Source of the DNA: CAZLMW01 sp964560875
GTDB lineage: Bacteria; Myxococcota_A; UBA9042
Length of the DNA stretch: 64,000 nucleotides
Direction of reading: 5' to 3'
Assembly (NCBI GenBank): GCA_964560875.1
Contig: CAZLMW010000035.1
Span: forward strand, 5,637-69,636
The notes below the pieces were generated by a model, which saw only the letters and a list, made by a program, of their open reading frames with translations, did not search any database and was not told where the DNA came from. Numbering within the stretch: the first letter of the stretch is position 1; each line of letters starts with the position of its first letter. A program made the translations under genes and the position numbers. Positions 42,933 to 52,040 of this stretch are shown here, in pieces.

Positions 42933-45361
42933 GGCGTCGCGGCTCCAGGTGCTTGAACAGCCGCTTCTTTTTCCCGCTGCGCACGCAACGCGGCGAGGAT
43001 CTTCTGCGGCGTGATCGGCAGGTCGTCGATGCGCACCCCGACCGCGTCGTAGATCGCGTTCGCGATGGCGGGAATCGCCGGATGCAGGGGACCTTCGCCG
43101 GCTTCTTTGGCGCCGTAGGGCCCGTTTGGATCGGGGTGTTCGACGATCATCGCGTGGATATCGGGCGTGTCGAGCGCCGTGGGGATCCGGTAGTCGAGCA
43201 GCGACGCATTCGCGAGCAATCCGTGCTTTCCCGGGCCTGGATCGCGCTTGGCGCCGTCGTCCTTGAGGCCCGAATCCATCACGTGATGGTGTTCCATGAC
43301 GGCTTCCGCCGCGCCCATGTAAACCGAGCCTTCGATCTGTGCCTCGACCAGAGTCGGTGACAGCGCGCGACCGCAATCATGGGCCGCCCAGATGCTGTGC
43401 ACGGTCACTTCACCGGTCTGTTCGTCGACGCTGACTTCGGCGACATGGGCGGTGAAGGAGTAGGCCGGAGATGCGCCGATGGTCGCGCCACGGTACTCGC
43501 CGTGCACGTTTGCGCGCGGGGTTTGATAGGAGCCGACGCTGCCCATCGTGCCGAACTGCACTTCCGCGAGCACGAATGCCTCGTCGATCGGCATGGAGAT
43601 CGCGGGGTCATCGATGCGTTGTGCGCGCCCTTCGGCCAACAGGACGACCTTGCGGCTGCATCCCCATTCTTCGGCGACCGCGGTGCGGACTTTGCCGGCG
43701 AGATCGCGCGCGGCGCGTTGACAAGAGTGACCGGCCATCAAGGTGATGCGGCTGCTATAGGCGCCGAGATCAACGGGGGTCAGGTCGGTGTCGGCGGCGA
43801 GAACACGAACGTCATCGAGGTGCACGCCCAGCTCTTCGGCCGCGACGACCGCCAGCATGGTCGAGCTGCCCTGCCCGATATCGGAGGTGCCGGCAAAAAT
43901 GCGCACGCGTCCGCTGCGATCGAGGCAAATCTGCACGCCGGACTGGGGCAAATCGGTTGGGTAGATGCAGTAATTCGTGCCGGAGATGTAGGTGCTTCCG
44001 GCCACACCGAGCCCGCGTCCCCGAGGCAGCTTTGCGCGGCGATCGGACCACCTGGACGCGGTGGCGACCTTCTCCATGCAGTCGAGAAAGCCGTACGAAT
44101 TGATGGCGAACTCGTTGACCGTGCGATCGCCGACCGAAAGCGCGTTGCGACGACGCAGCTCGATGGGGTCGATGCCGAGCTTTTCGGCGGCCTTGTCGAG
44201 CTGCACCTCGATGGCGAAGCGGGGCTGGACGGACCCGTGACCGCGCTTGGGGCCGCAGGCGGGCTTGTTGGTGTACGCGCGGGTGCTGTCGAACTTGTAG
44301 CTACCAAACCGATACGGCGAGCAGAGCAGCTGCCCGCTGTAGTAGGTCGTAATCAGTCCGAAAGACGAGTAGGCGCCGCCGTCGAGCACCGTCTTGGCGT
44401 CGACCCCGAGGATCTTGCCGTCGGCGCTCACGGCGGTTCGGTAGCGCATGTGGAAGGGATGCCGGCCGCGGTGCGCCAAGAAGACCTCTTCGCGCGTGTA
44501 CAAGCACTTGACCGGCCGCCCGGTGCGCATCGAAAGCAGCGCGGTGCAGAACTCGAGGTCAAACGGTTCGCTCTTGCCGCCAAACGCGCCGCCGAGCGCC
44601 GGTTGGATGACGCGGATGCGGTTGCGCGGCAGCTCCAGGACTTTGGCGAGCTCGCGGTGCAGGTAGTGGGGCACCTGCGTCGCTGACCAAACGGTCAGGA
44701 TCCCCTTGGGGTCGAGGTAGCCGATGGCGCAATGCGGCTCGATGGGCGTGTGCGTGCTGCCGTGGAAGTGGTAGTCGGCCTCGATGACCACTGCAGCGTC
44801 GGCGAAGCAACCTTCGAGATCGCCAAACTCGAGCGTCACGCGCTTGGTGGCGTTGCTGCGCTTGATGCTGCCGTCCTTGCGGCGTCGCTCGTGGATCAGC
44901 ACGTCGGTGGTGGCGAGTGACTCGTGCGGATCGGTCAACGCGCGCAGCGGCTCATAGGTGACCTTGATGCGCTTGATCGCGGCGTTGGCGGTCTCTTCAT
45001 CGACGGCGGCGACCGCAGCGACGCCATCCCCCACGTAGCGGACCTTGTCCAGGCACAACGCGTGCTCGTCGGGCGTCCAGGGGATGATGCCGTACGAAAT
45101 CGGCAGGTCTTTGCCGGTGATGACCGCGGCGACACCGTCCATGGCGAGCGCTTCGGACAAGTCGATGTCGACGATGTTGGCGTGCGCGTGCGGCGACCGG
45201 AGGATCTTGGCGTGCAACATCCGCGGCAAGGTGATGTCGTCGGTGTATTGCGTGAGACCGGTCATCCGATCCATCGCGTCGATCTTGCGATGGTGCCCGC
45301 CGATCACGGCGAAGGATGCGTCGGGCGTTTGTCCGGTGTCAGCGGGGTCGCGAGCGCTCAT
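42926..45361 (-). CDS. 4-hydroxybenzoyl-CoA-reductase-type molybdopterin subunit (HcrA-like)
   Basis: 811 residues from the ATG at 45361, which shares one base with the stop of the small-subunit gene (TGATG). Xanthine-oxidase-family catalytic subunit: GGAFGGK (about 265) and GTSDIGQGS bind the molybdopterin, and the C-terminal GAKEAGEGP (about 757) carries the active-site Glu. Together with the HcrB-type FAD subunit it should form an (alpha-beta-gamma)2 enzyme that reduces an aromatic CoA thioester or a related substrate. Subunit order is small, large, FAD. No cofactor-insertion (XdhC-like) or ferredoxin gene is adjacent, and no benzoyl-CoA reductase genes are in view, so the real substrate is not proven. 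Confidence 0.88.
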   Translation of the reverse strand: MSARDPADTGQTPDASFAVIGGHHRKIDAMDRMTGLTQYTDDITLPRMLHAKILRSPHAHANIVDIDLSEALAMDGVAAVITGKDLPISYGIIPWTPDEHALCLDKVRYVGDGVAAVAAVDEETANAAIKRIKVTYEPLRALTDPHESLATTDVLIHERRRKDGSIKRSNATKRVTLEFGDLEGCFADAAVVIEADYHFHGSTHTPIEPHCAIGYLDPKGILTVWSATQVPHYLHRELAKVLELPRNRIRVIQPALGGAFGGKSEPFDLEFCTALLSMRTGRPVKCLYTREEVFLAHRGRHPFHMRYRTAVSADGKILGVDAKTVLDGGAYSSFGLITTYYSGQLLCSPYRFGSYKFDSTRAYTNKPACGPKRGHGSVQPRFAIEVQLDKAAEKLGIDPIELRRRNALSVGDRTVNEFAINSYGFLDCMEKVATASRWSDRRAKLPRGRGLGVAGSTYISGTNYCIYPTDLPQSGVQICLDRSGRVRIFAGTSDIGQGSSTMLAVVAAEELGVHLDDVRVLAADTDLTPVDLGAYSSRITLMAGHSCQRAARDLAGKVRTAVAEEWGCSRKVVLLAEGRAQRIDDPAISMPIDEAFVLAEVQFGTMGSVGSYQTPRANVHGEYRGATIGASPAYSFTAHVAEVSVDEQTGEVTVHSIWAAHDCGRALSPTLVEAQIEGSVYMGAAEAVMEHHHVMDSGLKDDGAKRDPGPGKHGLLANASLLDYRIPTALDTPDIHAMIVEHPDPNGPYGAKEAGEGPLHPAIPAIANAIYDAVGVRIDDLPITPQKILAALRAQREKEAAVQAPGAATPC

Positions 45362-45942
45362 CACACGTCCTCGCCAGCGGCGCCCGCATCCCGGTCGGAC
45401 ATCGTCGTCCAGGCCGCTGCGACCGCATCGAGGATCTTGGTGTAGCCCGTGCATCGGCACAGGTTCCCGCCCAGCGCCGCCGCAATTGCCGGTCGATCAA
45501 CGACAACTTCGGTGTCTGTTGTGGCGCGCTCGAGGAACACCGCGGCGCTCATCAACATGCCCGGCGTGCAGAAGCCGCACTGGGCCGCTCCGCAGTCGTC
45601 GAACGCGTCTTGGAGGGGGTGAGCCTTGCCGACACCGAGGCCTTCGACAGTGCGTACATCGCGGCCGTCGGCGTTGATCGCAAGGGTGATGCAGGCCAAC
45701 GCCGAGCGTCCGTCGATGGTCACTGTGCAAGCGCCGCAGTCGCCCTTGTCACAGCCCTGTTTGGTGCCGGTCAGGCCGAGCTGGTAGCGCAAGACCTCGA
45801 GCAGCGTCCAATGGCCGGGCACGCCGATCTGCACCGGATCGCCGTTGAGGCGCATCGCAATGACTTCGACCTGGCGGCCACGATGGCGCTGGACCACGTC
45901 GCCGGACGCAGCTTCGCCGAAGCGGTGTTCGTGATGGGGCAT
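45361..45942 (-). CDS. 4-hydroxybenzoyl-CoA-reductase-type [2Fe-2S] subunit (HcrC-like)
   Basis: 193 residues, with the two [2Fe-2S] clusters of the family. The plant-type N-terminal cluster uses Cys64, 69, 72 and 84 (KQGCDKGDCGACTV). The helical C-terminal cluster uses Cys122, 125, 162 and 164 (QCGFC and LCRC). It passes electrons between the molybdenum and FAD subunits. The N-terminal 28 residues before VIAMRLNGDP are unusual and His/Arg-rich, so a start at the Met in IAMRLN (45855) is possible. First gene of the operon; the stop overlaps the next ATG. Confidence 0.87.
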   Translation of the reverse strand: MPHHEHRFGEAASGDVVQRHRGRQVEVIAMRLNGDPVQIGVPGHWTLLEVLRYQLGLTGTKQGCDKGDCGACTVTIDGRSALACITLAINADGRDVRTVEGLGVGKAHPLQDAFDDCGAAQCGFCTPGMLMSAAVFLERATTDTEVVVDRPAIAAALGGNLCRCTGYTKILDAVAAAWTTMSDRDAGAAGEDV

Positions 45943-45967
45943 GGTTGGGGGTGTCTTGGCGCGCGTG

Positions 45968-46492
45968 CTAGCGCTTCTTGGCGGACTTCTTCGTGGCGCG
46001 CGCCGCCTTCTTGTTGGGCTTGGCGGCCTTTTTGCTGGGCTTGGCGGCCTTCTGCTTGGCCTTGGGATCGGGACGCGATTTGCGCAGTGGCGCGATAAGC
46101 TTGCCGCGGTCGCCCCACTGGAACGACAGGTTCAACGCGCCGAGGGACAGCAGCGTCTTTTGGAAGAGCTGCATGCGTTTGCCCTTCTTGAGCTCGGTGC
46201 CCGCGACGAGCGTGCCCAGGCGGCTGCCGAGATCCTCGACAAACACCACGCCTTTCTTATGGGTGAGCCGGATGTGCTTGGGCGACAGCGTCGGATGATT
46301 GATGCGCACGGTGGCGCGCTTGCTGCTGCCGACGATGACGACGTTCTTGTCCAGCGTGTGGACGGTCTTGCCGTCGGGCATGACGAGTTTGCCCCACGGA
46401 GCGGCGAAGGCCGATGCCGCGAAGAGCGTTACCGTCATCAGGGCTGCTGCGATCGCGCAGAACCGCGCGGTTTTTTGGGTCGGTACGGTCAC
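45968..46492 (-). CDS. Secreted FHA-domain protein with Lys/Ala-rich tail
   Basis: 174 residues. A clear signal peptide (FCAIAAALMTVTLFAASAFA then A) precedes an FHA domain (VVIVGSSKRATVRINHP, LSPKHIRL, EDLGSRLGT). The C-terminal 40 residues are a histone-H1-like tail of Lys, Ala and Pro (KAAKPSKKAAKPNKKAARA). FHA domains normally read phosphothreonine in the cytoplasm, so an exported one is unusual. No lipobox was seen. The gene starts two bases after the pabB stop, so the two are cotranscribed although functionally unlike. The tail may bind polyanions such as nucleic acid or LPS. Confidence 0.8.
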   Translation of the reverse strand: MTVPTQKTARFCAIAAALMTVTLFAASAFAAPWGKLVMPDGKTVHTLDKNVVIVGSSKRATVRINHPTLSPKHIRLTHKKGVVFVEDLGSRLGTLVAGTELKKGKRMQLFQKTLLSLGALNLSFQWGDRGKLIAPLRKSRPDPKAKQKAAKPSKKAAKPNKKAARATKKSAKKR

Positions 46493-46493
46493 T

Positions 46494-47852
46494 TCATCCT
46501 CCTGGGGGAGCTTCGTGGACCATCACGGATCCAGCACCAAAATGGCGGCCGGTGTCCTGCCCGGTCAAGTGATTTGCGCGCTGTACGAGGGACAGGGCTG
46601 ACATCGCCTTGGCGCATGTCTCGTGCCATTCACGCCCGGGGTCGGAGCCTGCCACGATGCCGGCACCTACGTCGACACGCGCGCGATCGCCGCGCACGGT
46701 AACGGTGCGGATGCCCACCGACCAGTCGGCAACAACGCGCCCAAGCGCCACCCCAATCGCCCCGCAATAGGCGTTTCTCCGGCGGTTCTCGGCGGCCTCG
46801 ATGACGTCCATGGCGGCGATCTTCGGGCAACCGGTCACCGAAGCCGGTGGCATGGTCGCGGTGAGCAGCTCGGCGTGGCCGCATCCGGACTCAAGCTGGC
46901 CTTCAACCTCGCTTTCCAGGTGCCAGAGCGTGCGATAGGCGATGGTGCTCAGGTAGGTCGGGACTTCGACGCTGCCGGCCTCGCAAACCCGCGCCAGGTC
47001 GTTGCGGACCATGTCCACGATCATCGTGTTTTCGGCGCGCTCCTTCGGCGAATCGATCAACTGTGCCCGCGAGTGTTCGTCGGAGGCCGGGTCATGCCCG
47101 CGTGGGGCCGTTCCCTTGATGGGTCGGCTGCGAACGACGTGCCCGTTACGGGCGATGAAGCGCTCCATCGAGCCGGACAGCAAGCGACCGTCCAAGGTGT
47201 CGAGTGCGAACGCGTACGGCACGGTTTGAGCGTCGAGAATAAGGCCAAGCAGCTCGTCGAGCGGCGCATTCAACAGCGCGTCTGGGGCCGCGATTTCGGC
47301 GCCGATCGACAGGTTGACCTGGTAGATGCCGCCGCGCCCAATGCGATCCAACGCGGCGGAAACCTCGCCTTCGAAGCGAGGTCTTTGCCGGGCGATGGAC
47401 GCTGGCAACGTGGCGAACAGGTTCGAGCTGTCGCTGGGGAGAGATGCGGACCGATAACCGCTTGGCGGCAGTTGCATCCGATGGACGGCGCGCGGGGAGA
47501 AGACGATGAGCTCGGCGTCCAGCGAATCGGGTGCCTCGGGCGGCACGCAACGGCGACTTTCGAGCGACGCGCCAACTTCGTATCCGATGAAGCCAGCGAC
47601 GCCAAGACCGCGCTCGAGCCGGCCGTCAACGTCGCGCAAAAAGCGTTGCGCCTGCGACCTGGCGATCGCGGGATCCGGGTCGAGCGCGAGGCGCATCCGC
47701 TCCGCCACGTCGCGATGGCGCACTGCAAAGGCTTCAGCATCCGATCGCGAGCCGAGAGCAGGCTCCAGCGCGCGCCACGATCGCGGGCCCGTTCCGCCCC
47801 AAACGGCCGCGTATTTGGCGGCGTCAGAGATTTGCCTTTTCTGTTCGGGCAT
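46494..47852 (-). CDS. pabB: Aminodeoxychorismate synthase component I (PabB)
   Basis: 452 residues, chorismate-binding enzyme. Motifs are YQVNLS (177-182), RPIKGTAPRG (243-252) with Lys246, ENTMIVDMVRNDL, PPASVTGCPK and GAGIVAGSDP. The PIKGT lysine marks PabB rather than TrpE (PIAGT) and is the known covalent nucleophile in making 4-amino-4-deoxychorismate for folate. A glutaminase partner (PabA) and the lyase (PabC) are not nearby. The N-terminus is short and diverged. It may act on ammonia or with a distant PabA. The divergent gene starts at 48083. Confidence 0.87.
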   Translation of the reverse strand: MPEQKRQISDAAKYAAVWGGTGPRSWRALEPALGSRSDAEAFAVRHRDVAERMRLALDPDPAIARSQAQRFLRDVDGRLERGLGVAGFIGYEVGASLESRRCVPPEAPDSLDAELIVFSPRAVHRMQLPPSGYRSASLPSDSSNLFATLPASIARQRPRFEGEVSAALDRIGRGGIYQVNLSIGAEIAAPDALLNAPLDELLGLILDAQTVPYAFALDTLDGRLLSGSMERFIARNGHVVRSRPIKGTAPRGHDPASDEHSRAQLIDSPKERAENTMIVDMVRNDLARVCEAGSVEVPTYLSTIAYRTLWHLESEVEGQLESGCGHAELLTATMPPASVTGCPKIAAMDVIEAAENRRRNAYCGAIGVALGRVVADWSVGIRTVTVRGDRARVDVGAGIVAGSDPGREWHETCAKAMSALSLVQRANHLTGQDTGRHFGAGSVMVHEAPPGG

Positions 47853-48082
47853 TTTCGACTCGTACTCGGCTCAACGGCCGGCGCGGTGCATAGCAGAACA
47901 CCCCACGACTGTCGATCGACGCGCGCGTGCGAGGCATCGGTTTTGGGGCCCTATTTTTCCTTTGCCTTGCGCGGTGGCCGGCGCGATATTCCGCTCGCCC
48001 CTGTTCGGCGACGGTCGCGGCCACGTGTCGTGTTCTGGTCGCGCACAAAGACCGCCGCGGCGAGCGCCCGGAGTAGACGTAC

Positions 48083-48886
48083 ATGTTTGTCGGTGCACCG
48101 GAAAACGAGCCGACCGCGCGATACGTCAACGCGCTCGAGAACCTCTTCGTGCAAATCCGCGGCCGCGGGGTGCAATGGTCGGCGGACGATCGGGAACGCG
48201 CCCAACGATGGCAGCAGATGGGCGTCTCTTTGCCGCGTATCGTGGCGGCGATACAAACCCGGGCCAAGGCCTACCGGTTCCTGCACGGAAACGCCGCAGA
48301 CCTGCCGATCCGACTTCGATTCTATGAATCTGCTGTCCTGGGCACCGACGCGCTCAAACGCATCGCGGCGAATATGCCCGCTCCGACAGCGCCGTCGATC
48401 GGTCTTGGCCCGGCCACCCTGTCACTTGCCACGACCAACCCCGGTTCTGCGCGACAGATCCGCGACGTTGAGGTCGAACGGGACGGCTCCGATTCGCCCG
48501 CGACCAAGGTCTTTGACCTGCTCGACCACCTGCCAACGCTCGCCCTGGAAAGCGAAGATCCGGCCGTTCGCGAGGCCTACCTGCGCGCCGGTCGGAGCCT
48601 CGCGCGGTCGCTGACGGGGAAAACACGCGATACCGCTGACGGTATTGACGGACCCGGGGCGGTGGCCGCTATTGAGCGTGCCCGACGGGTGCTCCGCAAG
48701 ACGATGCTCGAGGGAATCGGCGAGGCGGCACGCGGCGGACTCGAAGCCGACGTGCACACCGAACTGAGCCGCGGCATGATGAGCGCTTCGGCGCGCAAGA
48801 AACGACGATTGGTGCTTGTCGACCGCGAGCTTGGGCGGCGATTTGGCGTCCAGTTTCCCCACGAAGACGGATGGCGCCAGCAATGA
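48083..48886 (+). CDS. Hypothetical protein upstream of a DnaC-like ATPase
   Basis: 267 residues, cytoplasmic, not recognised. The N-terminal part is helical (NALENLFVQIRGRGVQW, RWQQMGVSLPRIVAAIQTR). A Pro/Ala/Gly linker follows, then a C-terminal helical region with basic ends (ASARKKRRLVLVDRELG). GGAG lies nine bases before the ATG. Its stop overlaps the start of the DnaC-like gene (ATGA), so the two proteins probably work together, perhaps as a helicase-loading or nucleic-acid-handling pair. That role is inference. Confidence 0.65.
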   Translation: MFVGAPENEPTARYVNALENLFVQIRGRGVQWSADDRERAQRWQQMGVSLPRIVAAIQTRAKAYRFLHGNAADLPIRLRFYESAVLGTDALKRIAANMPAPTAPSIGLGPATLSLATTNPGSARQIRDVEVERDGSDSPATKVFDLLDHLPTLALESEDPAVREAYLRAGRSLARSLTGKTRDTADGIDGPGAVAAIERARRVLRKTMLEGIGEAARGGLEADVHTELSRGMMSASARKKRRLVLVDRELGRRFGVQFPHEDGWRQQ

Positions 48887-49776
48887 CGATGCGACCGATG
48901 CAACTGGATATGGCGCAGCAAGGCTGCCCGACATGCCGCGAGGACGGGTTCGTGACCGTCGCGAAAGACAACGCGGCGGCGACTATTTGCCCGCACATCG
49001 CTACCTGCACCGTATGCGGCGGACGCGGTCGTATGAGCCAGGTCGACGAAAACGGTCACTCGCGCATCGTCGCGTGTTCGTGTGGCGCCCTCGGCGCGCG
49101 CAAACGTGTGGCGCTGTTCAACCAAGCCCGGCTGCCGGCACGCTTTCACGACGCGGAGATCGCTGGCTTCGTGCATACGGCCGAGACGTTTGAGATCAAG
49201 CGCGCGTTCGTCGCGCTGCAGGACCACTTCGAGCCCGGCAACCGCGGAATCGGCCTGTGCGGAATTCCCGGTGTTGGCAAGACGCACTTGATGGCCGGCC
49301 TGGCGCGCTACCTGACGTTGCACCGCGGCTTGAAGGTCATGTTCACCGACTTCTCGCACCTGTTGTGGTCGCTCAAGGAAGGTTTCAACAACCGGCGCAG
49401 CGAGTCGGAGCTCGTGCGGCCTCTCGTCGAGGTGGACGTCCTGTTTATCGACGAATTGGGCAAGGGCCGCGGTACACCGTGGGAGCTCGGCATCGTCGAT
49501 GAGATCGTCAGCCAGCGATACAACCGGGGCCTGTCGCTATTCTTCGCGACCAACCACCCGTTCGAGATCGCCGCACTTTCGGGCAACGCCAACCACGTCG
49601 CGCGGGATCGGGCCGCGATGGCCATGGAGCCCTTATCGGATCGTGTCGGGCTGCGGATTTGGTCGCGGCTGCAGCAAATGTGTCGGCTGGAAGTGCTCCG
49701 GGGTCGCGACGCTCGTCCGTCGATGGGTCGAAACGGACAACCGCAACCCGGCGCCGGCAGCACGCGCTCCTGGTGA
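48883..49776 (+). CDS. DnaC/DnaA-like AAA+ ATPase with N-terminal zinc-binding cysteines
   Basis: 297 residues. The ATG at 48883 forms an ATGA overlap with the previous stop; ATG 48871 is an alternative. Seven cysteines near the N-terminus (15, 18, 36, 42, 45, 65, 67) look like zinc fingers, as in DnaC-type loaders. The ATPase has Walker A GIPGVGKTH (127-135) and Walker B VLFIDELGKG (Asp190, Glu191), and a RNxxN-like sensor FFATNHP. It resembles DnaC/IstB helicase-loader ATPases. No transposase is adjacent, so IstB of an insertion sequence is unlikely. A GTGA overlap leads into the GspF-like gene, an odd combination. Confidence 0.8.
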   Translation: MTMRPMQLDMAQQGCPTCREDGFVTVAKDNAAATICPHIATCTVCGGRGRMSQVDENGHSRIVACSCGALGARKRVALFNQARLPARFHDAEIAGFVHTAETFEIKRAFVALQDHFEPGNRGIGLCGIPGVGKTHLMAGLARYLTLHRGLKVMFTDFSHLLWSLKEGFNNRRSESELVRPLVEVDVLFIDELGKGRGTPWELGIVDEIVSQRYNRGLSLFFATNHPFEIAALSGNANHVARDRAAMAMEPLSDRVGLRIWSRLQQMCRLEVLRGRDARPSMGRNGQPQPGAGSTRSW

Positions 49777-51149
49777 AGTGCCCCAAGTGCGGCCATGAAC
49801 AGGCGCCGACGGTCGAATGCCAGCGCTGCGGCGTGATCATCGCGAAGGCGCGCAAGGCCGCTGCCCGACGCGCCAAGGCGACCGCCTCTGCAGGTCCGAC
49901 GCCCAAGACAGCCCCTGCTCAACGCAACAAGGCGACGGTCGCTCATTCGAAGACCCAGTCGACGGTTGTCAAGTCGCGTCAATCGACGCATACAACGCCA
50001 TCGGGCAGCGAAAACGGGGGGCCATCGAGCGCTGAAAGGGACGGCAACTCGACAAATGTCCACAGCGGTACGAAAGCACTAGCCGGTTCGCTGAAGTGGC
50101 TGCGAGGCGGCGGCTCGCTGCGTCACCGCGTCCTGTTCTATCGCGAGATGGCGCAGCTGCTGAAGGCGGCCGTCCCCATGGACGAGTCCCTGGCGACCGT
50201 CGAGCGCATCGTGCGACGCGGCAAACTCGGTCCAGTCGTCGCCGACATGCGCGCCGCGGTCGCAGCCGGGCAGACGATCCACGGCGCGATGAAGCGCCAC
50301 CGACAGACCTTTGACCACGTCGAGTTGACGCTTGTCGAGGCAGCCTACCAAACCGGCGAACTCGCGGAGGTTTTCGAGCGCCTCGCCGAACGACTTCATG
50401 CCACGGGCGCCGTCAAGTCCCAGCTGCTCTCTTCCCTTGTCTATCCCGCGCTGGTCGCGTTCTCCGCCTGCATTTTGCTGCCCGTTCCGACGTTCGTCAC
50501 CGAGAGCCCGAGCGCTTTCGTCGGGCACGTTGTCGTCAATCTCGCGGTGTATGTGGCGCTGGTCGTGGCGGTGCTCGTTGGGTTGCCTCGACTCTGGGCG
50601 CACCCTTCGGCGCGCGACACGCTGCTCCGAATTGGCGCCATGGTGCCGGGGCTGGGCCGTCTCGTTCGCGCCCGGCGTTTCTCACTTGTCTACGGGACGT
50701 TGGCCGCCGGCATCTCCGCCGGAATGCCGCTGCCGAGCGCCATCGAGCTCGCCGGTCGCGCGTCGGGGGAGAGTTCGGTCGAGGACGCCTCCGCCGCCGC
50801 GATCACAGCGCTGCAATCCGGTTCGGGGTTTGCGGACGCCATCGCAACGATGCCCGGCACCGACGACGAGACGATTGGCCTGCTCGCGAGCGGCGAGAGG
50901 TCGGGCCACATCGACGTCGCGACACAACGGCAGGCCGACCGCTTCGAGACCCGCTACCGGCAGGGCGTGAAGGTGCTCGCGCAGGTCACCAAGTTCGGCT
51001 TTTCGTTCCTGGTCGCCATGGTCATCGCGACGGCGGTGGCGGGCCAGTTCGCGAAGATGCTCGGCGACCCGATGTCGATGATGCCGGCCGGTCAACGTCA
51101 GGACCTTGAACGTGAACTCAATCGCGCCCAGCCGCAGCTGCAGAAGTGA
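49773..51149 (+). CDS. GspF/PilC-type inner-membrane protein with N-terminal zinc ribbon
   Basis: 458 residues from a GTG that overlaps the upstream stop (GTGA). The start KCPKCGHEQ then CQRCGVI is a zinc ribbon. A 75-residue polar Ser/Thr/Ala linker follows. Two type II secretion F domains come next: the first about 125-245 (FYREMAQLLKAAVPMDESL to LVEAAYQTGEL), the second about 300-425 (FSLVYGTLAAGISAGMPL to GLLASGERSG), with membrane helices between (FSACILLPV, VYVALVVAVLVGL) and at the end (FLVAMVIATAVAG). GspF/PilC proteins are the platform of type II secretion or type IV pili. No ATPase, pseudopilin or secretin gene is in the window. The zinc ribbon is unusual for the family. Confidence 0.82.
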   Translation: MKCPKCGHEQAPTVECQRCGVIIAKARKAAARRAKATASAGPTPKTAPAQRNKATVAHSKTQSTVVKSRQSTHTTPSGSENGGPSSAERDGNSTNVHSGTKALAGSLKWLRGGGSLRHRVLFYREMAQLLKAAVPMDESLATVERIVRRGKLGPVVADMRAAVAAGQTIHGAMKRHRQTFDHVELTLVEAAYQTGELAEVFERLAERLHATGAVKSQLLSSLVYPALVAFSACILLPVPTFVTESPSAFVGHVVVNLAVYVALVVAVLVGLPRLWAHPSARDTLLRIGAMVPGLGRLVRARRFSLVYGTLAAGISAGMPLPSAIELAGRASGESSVEDASAAAITALQSGSGFADAIATMPGTDDETIGLLASGERSGHIDVATQRQADRFETRYRQGVKVLAQVTKFGFSFLVAMVIATAVAGQFAKMLGDPMSMMPAGQRQDLERELNRAQPQLQK

Positions 51150-51191
51150 CGACCGCGCCACGGGCTTGAACAACGACGCGGCACGTGGTGT

Positions 51192-51857
51192 ATGGCCCCA
51201 ATGTTCGCGCGTGCGCAATTTCTCGCATTCTTGGTGATCGGTGGACTGGCGGGGGTCGCCTACGGCCTCGTTGTGCTTGCGCCCACCAATCATCCGCCGC
51301 CGACACCGCCGAACGTCGAGACACTCGGCAAGACGTTACCGGCGCCGCCACCGCTAGCAGCCACACCGGTCGTCGTGGCCGCTCCGGTGCCCGCAGGCGA
51401 AGACGAGGCGGACGCTGGCGGTGAGCCCGAACCCGCCCAGGCCGCGAACGCAGCAGATAGACCCGACGGCGGGCTGCTCGTGCCGTCCACGGTGCACGAA
51501 AGCGCCGTCTTCGATGACGACATCACGCTGATTCCACGCGGTCCCGGGCGCTTTGCGGTGCTTGACCTTCGACCGATCGGTCAGCGCGTGTTGACGATTC
51601 GCGCCGGTCAGATGCAACGCGACGGAGGCGGTGTCGGCGATATCAAGAGTCGCCGGCGGGTCGGTATCGTGCGTGGCCCCAAAGTGCGCGTCGAGCTGCT
51701 GCACCTGGGATTCGACCGGGAAGGTCGCCCAACGGTCGCGCACGTGCGTACGACGGGTTCACCGCCCATCGAAGGCGTGATCAGCCTGCGGCGCGGCGAG
51801 CGGACGGTGCGCGTGCTGCCCGACCGCAGCGACGCCACCTCCGACGAGCCCTTCTAG
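51192..51857 (+). CDS. Membrane-anchored protein with Pro/Ala-rich linker
   Basis: 221 residues, not recognised. One N-terminal membrane helix (FLAFLVIGGLAGVAYGLVVL) is followed by a Pro/Ala/Glu-rich linker (to about residue 100), then a C-terminal beta-type domain (DDDITLIPRGPGRFAVLDL, RVGIVRGPKVRVELLHLGF). The layout recalls GspC/PilP-type bitopic proteins that link an inner-membrane platform to outer parts. Position after a GspF-like gene agrees, but similarity is not visible. It ends the operon; a hairpin follows. Confidence 0.7.
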   Translation: MAPMFARAQFLAFLVIGGLAGVAYGLVVLAPTNHPPPTPPNVETLGKTLPAPPPLAATPVVVAAPVPAGEDEADAGGEPEPAQAANAADRPDGGLLVPSTVHESAVFDDDITLIPRGPGRFAVLDLRPIGQRVLTIRAGQMQRDGGGVGDIKSRRRVGIVRGPKVRVELLHLGFDREGRPTVAHVRTTGSPPIEGVISLRRGERTVRVLPDRSDATSDEPF

Positions 51858-51862
51858 CTGGA

Positions 51863-51889
51863 GCACCGAACAGCGATGCTTCTCGGTGC
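51863..51889 (+). terminator. Possible terminator after the operon ending at 51857
   Basis: GCACCGA (51863-51869) pairs with TCGGTGC (51883-51889), loop 13 bases, followed by an AT-rich ATTGCTATTT. The T-run is interrupted, so this is a moderate candidate. Confidence 0.45.
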
Positions 51890-52040
51890 ATTGCTATTTG
51901 GTTGGCGGACTATGAGCGTCCCCACGCCCCGAAAAGTGTCATTTTCGTGGCGGTCTCCGTCCCTCAGCGCCGATTCCTGATCGCCGCTCTAGCAGACTGC
52001 GCCACAGCTTCGCCGCGGCGCAGGTGCTCGTTGTTTGCAA

